This document shows positions 1-5,189 of a stretch of DNA of 5,189 bases, in pieces; within the stretch, counting starts at the first letter, position 1, and each line of letters begins with the position of its first letter. The DNA is from Bacteroidales bacterium (GTDB lineage Bacteria; Bacteroidota; Bacteroidia; Bacteroidales; Azobacteroidaceae): assembly GCA_020860885.1 (NCBI GenBank), contig JAJBTS010000407.1, positions 1 to 5,189 on the forward strand, written 5' to 3'. Below the pieces are notes generated by a model. That model searched no databases. It worked only from the letters and a program-made list of their open reading frames with translations, and was not told where the DNA came from. The position numbers and the translations under genes are program-made.

Positions 1-2
1 AT

Positions 3-362
3 TATATAAAGCATCCTAAGGATGAAAATTTCCTTAAGCAGTTACCTTATATAATAATCCCCAGTTCTTCCAAGTCTGAATTACTCGCTATGGAAATAGC
101 TAACAGTGAAAACCTACCGGCCGGATACGATTACCACGCAGGAGATATATTAATATTCGAGATAGTTAATAAAGAAAATATCCATCGTATATTGAATCGA
201 TTAGGATTAAGAATAAGCCCGGGAGAATTACATCTGGGTGTCTTCTCTCAAGTCAACAATCAGATCACTCTATCTTTAAATGAATATGTACAATATTCAT
301 TCGACATTGAATCCGAATTTGAATATTGGGTATTAAAAGGAGTGTACATTCAGGCTTTTTAA
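3..362 (+). CDS. C-terminal part of an unrecognised protein, cut by the left window edge
   Basis: The reading frame is open from the first full codon at position 3 to the TAA at 360-362, giving 119 residues with no stop, so this is most likely the 3' end of a longer gene that starts outside the window. An internal ATG at 90 would give a 90-residue protein, but nothing like a promoter or ribosome site stands before it and the frame continues upstream. The visible part is soluble-looking and mixed in character, with no membrane segment, a Gly-Asp-Ile-Leu-Ile-Phe stretch and a closing aromatic segment (FEYWVLKGVYIQAF). I do not recognise the family and assign no function. It converges on the GH31 gene, with 9 bases between the two stop codons. 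Confidence 0.6.
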   Translation, partial: YIKHPKDENFLKQLPYIIIPSSSKSELLAMEIANSENLPAGYDYHAGDILIFEIVNKENIHRILNRLGLRISPGELHLGVFSQVNNQITLSLNEYVQYSFDIESEFEYWVLKGVYIQAF

Positions 363-371
363 TATATTAAA

Positions 372-1853
372 TTATAATCTTTCGAAATAAGGTAATCTTT
401 CCAGTGGCACCTCAATTTGAATTGTTTTTCCTCCTTTATGAGTTCTTCCCTGATCATCGCGCCATTTTCCTTTCGGAAGAATTACTGATCGTTTATTCTC
501 ATTAGTAATCACCGGAGCTACCATATACTTTTCTCCCAGCATAAACTGGTCTTTACATTCGGCAAAACCCTGGTGAGGAAAAGCATATTCCATACTTCTC
601 ACAATGGGTTCTCCACTTCCAGACGATCTTTTTGCATATTCCAGAATATATCCTCCAAATTTCTGGTGCAGATAAGCCATATCCCGGACAATAGCCTGAT
701 TTTCCGCACTTAAAATTCTCCAGGGTGCAACGGAAAACTGCATCATAGGCATCAAAGCATGTACCTGCGTGGATCTTACGATCAATGTCTGGTCAAAACT
801 TTGATCATCCAGCCCTAAAAAAGATGAAAACTGTCCGCCACCTATCATATCCGGGCAAGTATAAGCATACCCCAATAAACCTGCTGCAATCATTTCCGGA
901 ACTAAAGACTGTACTGCCTTCCACGAATAATTCTTATCACCCAAACGTTGTACCAAGGGTTGACCTCCCATTTTCCAACCGGCCCGATATTCATTGAAAG
1001 GGAATTCCAATCCTATTTTAGCCCATGCTAAAGTGTGATCTACAGAAAGAGCATCCTTTTTATAACTATCCACATTATGGGGATCATAAAATGAATTGTC
1101 TCCGGCATCTAATTTAAACCCATCAATACCGAATTCATCCTGCAAAAATTTAAGCTGAGTTATAAAATAAGAAGAAGCTTCCGGATTGGTTAAATCGAAA
1201 CAGGCACTTTGTCCATTCCACCATTGAACCATAGCAGGGGAATTGGAACCTTTCTTTTTCAAAAGATAATTTTTCGAAGCCAAAATGCGATATTCCGGAC
1301 TATCTGCGCTAACAAACGGACAAACCCACAACATAACTTTGAACCCCATATCGTGAAGCTTTTTTACCATTTCTTTCGGATCCGTAAATTTATCCGGTTT
1401 GAATTCAAAATTACCATAATATTTTTGCCAGTTATCATCTATCATAAGCACTCCGGGAGGAAAACCGTTCTTGATAATATTTTCGGCATATTGGAGTATA
1501 TCTTCTTCATTCTGATTATACATCAATTCGATCCAGGTATTGTATTGGGGCATCGTAAAAAATAAAGAATCAGGCAAAGTACCTGTCGGTGGGAAATAGG
1601 TTGAAGATGCAGCAAGATAGGCATCCCGCAGAGTCTTCCCTGACTGTTTGGATCTTATTTCTTCATAATCGGACCTGAATAGAATACTATTTTCATTTAT
1701 TGCAAAAACAAAAGGATAATCAGACCATACATATCTACCTTTATTCGATAGAAAAAAAGGAACTACCTGATTATTGTTATTCTGGAGTGCCAGATTGAAA
1801 TCTTTTACCGGTTTAATATAAGGCATCTGAGATCCGAAAGCGACTACCCCCAC
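372..1853 (-). CDS. GH31 family glycoside hydrolase, catalytic part of a frameshifted gene
   Basis: This is a GH31 retaining alpha-glycosidase (family includes alpha-glucosidases, alpha-xylosidases, alpha-galactosidases and sulfoquinovosidases). Numbered from the GTG at 1853: a short N-terminal beta region occupies about 1-105; the TIM barrel about 105-380 includes LMIDDNW (136-142) and MLWVCPF (174-180); the predicted nucleophile is D249 in GFKLDAGD and the predicted acid/base is D306 in RLGDKNYSW, followed by CPDMIGG (333-339). A C-terminal beta-sandwich with APVIT (446-450) and LPKGKW (459-464) ends at LPYFERL. All expected catalytic elements are present. The GTG is not the natural start: the protein lacks its signal peptide here, and the piece carrying it lies just upstream in another frame (1960-1844). 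Joined at the G tract, the protein would be about 529 residues, with nucleophile and acid/base at about 285 and 342. The N-domain is shorter than in classical alpha-glucosidases, which recalls the short YihQ/MYORG-like GH31 proteins. Substrate cannot be told from sequence. Confidence 0.9.
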   Translation of the reverse strand: MGVVAFGSQMPYIKPVKDFNLALQNNNNQVVPFFLSNKGRYVWSDYPFVFAINENSILFRSDYEEIRSKQSGKTLRDAYLAASSTYFPPTGTLPDSLFFTMPQYNTWIELMYNQNEEDILQYAENIIKNGFPPGVLMIDDNWQKYYGNFEFKPDKFTDPKEMVKKLHDMGFKVMLWVCPFVSADSPEYRILASKNYLLKKKGSNSPAMVQWWNGQSACFDLTNPEASSYFITQLKFLQDEFGIDGFKLDAGDNSFYDPHNVDSYKKDALSVDHTLAWAKIGLEFPFNEYRAGWKMGGQPLVQRLGDKNYSWKAVQSLVPEMIAAGLLGYAYTCPDMIGGGQFSSFLGLDDQSFDQTLIVRSTQVHALMPMMQFSVAPWRILSAENQAIVRDMAYLHQKFGGYILEYAKRSSGSGEPIVRSMEYAFPHQGFAECKDQFMLGEKYMVAPVITNENKRSVILPKGKWRDDQGRTHKGGKTIQIEVPLERLPYFERL

Positions 1854-1960
1854 CAGTATTCATCTTCTTCAAAAAGAATCTGCGTCTGATAGGTATTTTG
1901 TGCTTTTGCCCAAAGCGCTACAAGTAAAAAAAAGAGGCAGACAAATAGTTGTTTTTTCAT
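1844..1960 (-). pseudogene. 5' piece of the frameshifted GH31 gene: signal peptide and first mature residues
   Basis: From the ATG at 1960 this reads 38 codons and stops at TAG (1846-1844). Residues 1-20 form a clear Sec signal peptide: MKK, a hydrophobic core (LFVCLFFLLVALW), then AKA before Q21, the usual Bacteroidota cleavage pattern. The mature start continues to EEDEYWWG and then hits the stop, while the next frame continues directly with VVAFGSQMPYIKP of the GH31 body. I chose this start because a -7 box lies 30 bases upstream, and because the frame upstream (open to 2047) would run through that promoter. The piece alone would encode nothing useful. It is either the start of a mutated gene, a gene rescued by ribosomal slippage, or an intact gene with one base missing in the assembly. 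Confidence 0.8.
1847..1851 (-). other. Frameshift site: run of five G inside the GH31 gene
   Basis: On the coding strand the bases read TGG TGG GGG TAG, so five G precede an in-frame stop. Adding one G gives TGG TGG GGG GTA GTC (W-W-G-V-V) and restores one continuous reading frame for a secreted GH31 enzyme. A ribosome with GGG in its P site could in principle slip back one base here, since the shifted codon is also GGG. Short homopolymers are also a common place for sequencing errors, so the cause is open. Confidence 0.75.
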
Positions 1961-1989
1961 GGATATTGAATTAATTATTTTACACAATA

Positions 1990-1997
1990 CAAAGATA
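1990..1997 (-). promoter_or_regulatory. Bacteroidota-type -7 box for the GH31 gene
   Basis: Read on the minus strand the site is TATCTTTG, an exact match to the TAnnTTTG consensus. A run of seven T (2015-2021 on the opposite strand) sits where a TTTG -33 box would be, so the -33 element is weak at best. The ATG at 1960 follows after 29 bases, leaving a short leader, and no Shine-Dalgarno sequence is visible. Confidence 0.6.
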
Positions 1998-2121
1998 GGA
2001 GATATTTCAACAGTAAAAAAATGAGAACTGATACTCACAGACAGCAAAATATCATTTTAATGAAAACATCTTTGGAAACGGACCTCTATATATGTTTTTG
2101 CATTTTTTTAATAAACCGATA

Positions 2122-2153
2122 TTTGCACGATCTTATCTTAAATGTTACATTTG
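2122..2153 (+). promoter_or_regulatory. Bacteroidota-type promoter for the coiled-coil/M60 gene pair
   Basis: A TTTG -33 box (2122-2125) and a TACATTTG -7 box (2146-2153, exact TAnnTTTG match) are separated by 20 bases, the ideal spacing for the Bacteroidota primary sigma factor. Transcription should start near 2159, leaving a leader of about 18 bases before the ATG at 2177. No other convincing promoter is seen before the M60 gene, so this one probably serves both genes. Confidence 0.75.
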
Positions 2154-2157
2154 TAAC
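2144..2157. repeat. Short perfect inverted repeat over the -7 box
   Basis: GTTACA (2144-2149) and TGTAAC (2152-2157) are perfect inverted copies with two T between them, and they enclose most of the TACATTTG -7 box. The position fits an operator whose binding protein would block sigma factor access. Part of the symmetry follows from the promoter motif itself (TACA and TTTG), so a regulatory role is only a possibility. Confidence 0.35.
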
Positions 2158-2176
2158 TGGTTTATAGCATTTTTGT

Positions 2177-3055
2177 ATGAAAGATAAAAAAACTCTTGTA
2201 ATTATACTTATCTCCGTTCTGGTTTTAATCATTGCCGGAGCCATCTTCTATATTATCCGACAAAAAAATCAATTCAACGATCTAATCGTACAATCCGAAT
2301 TATTCAAAGAAGAGCTGGAGGATGAATACAACGAATTATCAATTCAATACGAAGGATACAAGTTGCAAATCAATAACGATTCCCTGGTTGCCCAACTTGA
2401 AACGGAACAACTGAAAGTCCAACGTTTACAGGAAGAACTTCGTACAGTTAAAGCAACCGATGCCAAGCGAATCAACGAGCTAAAGAAGGAGTTGGAAACC
2501 TTACGGACTATTATGCGTGGCTATGTAGTTCAAATCGATTCTCTCAACAGACTCAACAAACAACTGGAAGAAGAGAACAAACAGGTTACGGCCAAATACC
2601 AGCAGGCCACCCAGACAGTTTCTCAATTATCGCAGGAAAAAAAGCAGTTGACGCAGACCGTACAGATCGCATCTAAGCTGGATGCAAGCAATATTGTTGT
2701 ACAGGGAATTACCAATAAAAACAAAACTACGGATAAGATTAAAAAAATGGATCAGATAGAGGTTCAGTTCACTATAAATAAAAATATTACCGCTGAACCG
2801 GGAGAAAAAACTATTTACATACGTATCCAGAAACCAGACGATGACGTACTTATCAAAAGCCCTGGAGATCTGTTTACTTTCGAAAACAAGCAAATCAACT
2901 ATTCTGCAAAACGATCCATCGAATATACCGGAGAAGAAATCCGTTTAAGTGTATACTGGAAAATAGAAGAATTCCTTCTACCCGGAACCTATCGTGTAGA
3001 TATTTTTGCCGACGGCAACCGGATCGGATACAAAACATTTAAACTGGATAAATAA
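2177..3055 (+). CDS. Membrane-anchored coiled-coil protein with C-terminal beta domain, function unknown
   Basis: The 292-residue protein has three parts. Residues 1-6 are Lys-rich, followed by one hydrophobic membrane segment at about 7-27 (LVIILISVLVLIIAGAIFYI). A long heptad-rich, Glu/Lys/Gln-rich coiled coil covers about 35-165. The last part, about 170-292, looks like a compact beta-sandwich, with IEVQFTINKNI (194-204), GEKTIYIRIQKP (209-220) and a closing GTYRVDIFADGNRIGYKTF. The positive N-terminus suggests the coiled coil and beta domain lie in the periplasm, held by an uncleaved anchor; there is no lipobox. Similar unnamed proteins are, as I recall, common in Bacteroidales, but I know of no assigned function. 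Coiled-coil length invites labels such as SMC-like, which the sequence does not support: there is no ATPase motif. The start is fixed by a strong promoter ending 24 bases upstream. It is the first gene of a probable two-gene operon with the M60 peptidase. Confidence 0.8.
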   Translation: MKDKKTLVIILISVLVLIIAGAIFYIIRQKNQFNDLIVQSELFKEELEDEYNELSIQYEGYKLQINNDSLVAQLETEQLKVQRLQEELRTVKATDAKRINELKKELETLRTIMRGYVVQIDSLNRLNKQLEEENKQVTAKYQQATQTVSQLSQEKKQLTQTVQIASKLDASNIVVQGITNKNKTTDKIKKMDQIEVQFTINKNITAEPGEKTIYIRIQKPDDDVLIKSPGDLFTFENKQINYSAKRSIEYTGEEIRLSVYWKIEEFLLPGTYRVDIFADGNRIGYKTFKLDK

Positions 3056-3102
3056 ATTTCCTTTTAAATCTGGAATTATTTACTTGATTAATATATAATG
3101 AA

Positions 3103-4953
3103 ATGAAACGTTTACTCCTTTTTTTTAGTTTATTAGTAGTTTTCTCTGTAGCCTTAAATGCTCAAAGACGGGAAAGAAGATCCAGCATCGAGATGGATTT
3201 TAACCGGAACAGAGGTCTGTTCATCGATAATATTTTCAGCGCTCCTTCTGAAGATTTTGATGTAAAAGTATTGGAAAAAGTACAACAGCCGATGATCCGC
3301 GAAATGCTTACTCAAATGCTTTCCAAGCAGTATCCTTCCGAATTCAGGGTGCAGCAATACAGAAGTTATCTTCAACCTTCTATTTTAGCGAAAAAGATGA
3401 AAACCAGCCCGTATTCTCAGTTTGAGAATCCTACAGGAATCTATTTCACTACAGGAGACAGCATCATTATGATTCTGGACCGCCACAATCCTGCGGACAG
3501 TATAAAGCTACGGATTACTAATTTCGGACAAGAAGGAGGAAATTCTTTTTATAATTTAAGACCAGGATTTAATGTCATCGTCCCGGAAAACAACGGTACC
3601 GGATATATCCATTACTTTACCGATACAGATACCGTAAAAACGGTCAGGGCGCACATAATCGGAGGAAAAATAAACGGATATTTCGATGTGAATAAACACA
3701 ACAATCAGGATTGGGTAAAACTGCTACAAAATGCTTCGGCTGAAACAATGGATATACTGGGGAACCGTACTCAACTGGCTTACAGCGTTAATTCTCTGAA
3801 AGAATATTGTCCAACAAACGGACTAAAACTCATCAACTTATACGACAGCATTATATCTATTCAACATGAGATCATGGGTTTGAATAAATACAAACAAGTT
3901 CCTGACAACCATATATTCGGCCGTGTTATCTGGCAAGGCTTTATGCATGCCGATGGAATGGGTGCCGCTTTCCATGATAACACCATGAAAGATGTAGCAA
4001 ATCCGGAAAGAATACCTACCAATTTATGGGGTATCGCTCATGAATTCGGACACGTCAATCAGGTAAGACCCTGGATGAAATGGGTGGGAACAACCGAAGT
4101 GACAAATAATATTTATTCTGTTTGGAGTCAATATCTTTTCAACCCGTCTCAACCAAAATTGGAACGGGAAGTATTGAAAGATTACGACGGACGAATTGCC
4201 GGCGGACGAATTACGGCTTATATGGAAAGTGCTTTCATACACGGGCAGGAATGGCTTACACAGGCAGGTAATGATCGCTGGGACCGTATGCGCCCAAGAG
4301 ATTGGGGTGGAGACCACTTTGTGAAACTGGTTCCTCTCTGGCAGCTTCAGATATTCTACAAAGTTGCAGGCGAAGGTAATAGCTGGTATCAACCGGACTT
4401 CTATGCAGATATCTTTATCCAAGCAATCAATAGGCAAGATCTTCCGGTAGACGATGGGCAAGCTCAATTGGAATTCATTAAATCGGCTTGCGATGTTACA
4501 AAAACGGACCTGACAGATTTCTTTACCTACTCCGGCCTTTTACGTCCTATCAATAAATGGGTAGATGATTATTCCTGTGCACAGATGACAATTACCGAAG
4601 AAGACATTCAAGAGGTAAAAAAATATGCTTCAAAATATAAAAAGCAAGCAACTCCTGTTATGCACTATATTACAGCAAACAGTATCGAATACTTTAAAAA
4701 CAGACTTCCTGTAAAAGGAAATTACGGAGAAGGTATTACTAAAGAAGACAACACCTTGAATATCAATCACGACAAATGGCAGAATGTAGTAGCTTTTGAA
4801 ACTTATCAGGGCAACTCATTGATTAAAATAGCATTTACAGGAGCAGGTTCTGATGATAACAAAACAACATTGGTAAGATACCCTCAGAATGCAACACGTG
4901 TGGAAGCTGTAGAATGGAATGGGAAACGACACCTGGTCTACGGTTCTAAATAA
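3103..4953 (+). CDS. Secreted M60 (enhancin-like) zinc metallopeptidase
   Basis: This 616-residue protein belongs to the M60/enhancin-like gluzincins, zinc proteases that in gut bacteria often cut mucin-type O-glycoproteins. Residues 1-20 are a Sec signal peptide (MKRLLLFFSLLVVFSVALNA, cleaved before Q21); there is no lipobox, so the product is periplasmic or exported rather than a lipoprotein. A helical region (about 25-100) precedes an N-terminal beta part of the M60 domain with NPTGIYFTTGDSI (109-121) and GTGYIHYF (165-172). The active site is H313-E314-F-G-H317, with the third zinc ligand probably E332 in GTTEVTNNIYSVW, matching the family pattern HExxH followed by Glu 8-28 residues later. 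The helical part continues to about 485, and a smaller C-terminal domain (about 495-616) follows. No carbohydrate-binding module or sorting domain is obvious. Catalytic residues are intact and the gene looks complete. It lies 47 bases after the coiled-coil gene and ends at a strong terminator. Host glycoprotein as the substrate is inference. Confidence 0.92.
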   Translation: MKRLLLFFSLLVVFSVALNAQRRERRSSIEMDFNRNRGLFIDNIFSAPSEDFDVKVLEKVQQPMIREMLTQMLSKQYPSEFRVQQYRSYLQPSILAKKMKTSPYSQFENPTGIYFTTGDSIIMILDRHNPADSIKLRITNFGQEGGNSFYNLRPGFNVIVPENNGTGYIHYFTDTDTVKTVRAHIIGGKINGYFDVNKHNNQDWVKLLQNASAETMDILGNRTQLAYSVNSLKEYCPTNGLKLINLYDSIISIQHEIMGLNKYKQVPDNHIFGRVIWQGFMHADGMGAAFHDNTMKDVANPERIPTNLWGIAHEFGHVNQVRPWMKWVGTTEVTNNIYSVWSQYLFNPSQPKLEREVLKDYDGRIAGGRITAYMESAFIHGQEWLTQAGNDRWDRMRPRDWGGDHFVKLVPLWQLQIFYKVAGEGNSWYQPDFYADIFIQAINRQDLPVDDGQAQLEFIKSACDVTKTDLTDFFTYSGLLRPINKWVDDYSCAQMTITEEDIQEVKKYASKYKKQATPVMHYITANSIEYFKNRLPVKGNYGEGITKEDNTLNINHDKWQNVVAFETYQGNSLIKIAFTGAGSDDNKTTLVRYPQNATRVEAVEWNGKRHLVYGSK

Positions 4954-4974
4954 TTTTATTTAATCCGCCTATAT

Positions 4975-5020
4975 TACCTGCCAAAAAGTAAAACAATTGT
5001 TTTTTGGCAGGTATTTTTTG
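4975..5020 (+). terminator. Intrinsic terminator after the M60 gene
   Basis: Bases 4976-4987 (ACCTGCCAAAAA) pair perfectly with 5001-5012 (TTTTTGGCAGGT), with one more T-A pair outside (4975/5013), giving a 13-pair stem around a 13-base loop. A run of six T (5014-5019) follows directly. It begins 22 bases after the stop codon and closes the plus-strand transcript. Confidence 0.88.
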
Positions 5021-5189
5021 TATTCACGAAACAAGAGTAGATTTAAAATCAGAAAAGGAAGATTCGAAAACCTCCCTTTTCCTCACTAACACATACAATT
5101 CAAGATGAATCAAACTGTATTAGTGAATTCAGAATGATGTATAACATTGGTTCTGAAAATCAAGGGTCAATAAGAATAAACTAATTAAC
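5021..5189. other. Right-edge non-coding stretch with one imperfect hairpin
   Basis: No supportable gene is seen on either strand in these 169 bases. An imperfect hairpin pairs 5052-5058 (GAAAAGG) with 5075-5081 (CCTTTTC), plus two inner pairs after a mismatch. Read on the minus strand it is followed by only four T, so it could be a weak terminator for a minus-strand gene lying beyond the right edge, but this is unproven. The stretch may simply be the space before the next gene. Confidence 0.4.

Noticed and set aside
785..1565. Plus-strand open frames at 785-997 and 1209-1565
   Set aside because: Both lie inside the GH31 coding region on the other strand, have no family features and no promoter; they are shadows of that gene.
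1961..2047. N-terminal extension of the GH31 signal-peptide piece to an ATG at 2047
   Set aside because: The extra 29 residues would precede a normal Sec signal peptide and would be translated from upstream of the TATCTTTG promoter box; the ATG at 1960 is the natural start.
2217..2675. Coiled-coil protein as an SMC-type chromosome segregation ATPase
   Set aside because: There is no Walker A, signature or Walker B motif, and the protein has an N-terminal membrane anchor; only the coiled coil is shared.
2627..2893. Minus-strand open frame inside the coiled-coil gene
   Set aside because: It is fully covered by a well-supported plus-strand gene, and its composition is what the reverse of a coiled-coil gene gives.
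3154..4467. Minus-strand open frames at 3154-3375 and 4024-4467
   Set aside because: They lie within the M60 peptidase gene, which has clear active-site motifs in the plus frame; no independent evidence supports them.
4990..5003. AAAACAATTGTTTT palindrome as a protein-binding site
   Set aside because: It lies within the loop and inner stem of the intrinsic terminator, which explains the symmetry better.

Overview
This is an A+T-rich window from a member of the Bacteroidota, most likely of the order Bacteroidales. Three things point there. The promoters match the Bacteroidota sigma consensus (TTTG, about 20 bases, TAnnTTTG). The start codons lack Shine-Dalgarno sequences. The secreted proteins have signal peptides ending in AxA before a Gln, and the enzyme families are typical of gut Bacteroidales. 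The genus cannot be fixed from the sequence.

Layout, left to right. (1) The 3' end of a plus-strand gene of unknown function runs in from the left edge and stops at 362. (2) A minus-strand gene for a secreted glycoside hydrolase family 31 (GH31) enzyme converges on it with only 9 bases between the stops. Its true start with a signal peptide is at 1960, but the reading frame is broken at a run of five G (1847-1851), so it appears as a 38-codon signal-peptide piece (1960-1844) and a 493-codon catalytic piece (1853-372). (3) A divergent intergenic region (1961-2176) carries a promoter for each direction; the plus-strand one is a near-perfect match. (4) A plus-strand pair follows: a membrane-anchored coiled-coil protein of unknown function (2177-3055), then, after 47 bases, a secreted M60/enhancin-type zinc metallopeptidase (3103-4953). 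(5) A strong intrinsic terminator (4975-5020) closes the pair. (6) The last 170 bases hold no gene I can support.

How the genes may work together (inference): GH31 enzymes remove alpha-linked sugars, and several characterised M60 proteases of gut bacteria cut mucin-type O-glycoproteins, so the two enzymes could act outside the cytoplasm on host glycoproteins. No SusC/SusD pair, sensor or regulator is visible, so this is not a recognisable polysaccharide utilisation locus within the window. I see no mobile element, CRISPR array, RNA gene or clear new system. The most notable points are the GH31 frameshift, the uncharacterised coiled-coil protein beside the M60 protease, and a perfect dyad over the -7 box of their promoter.
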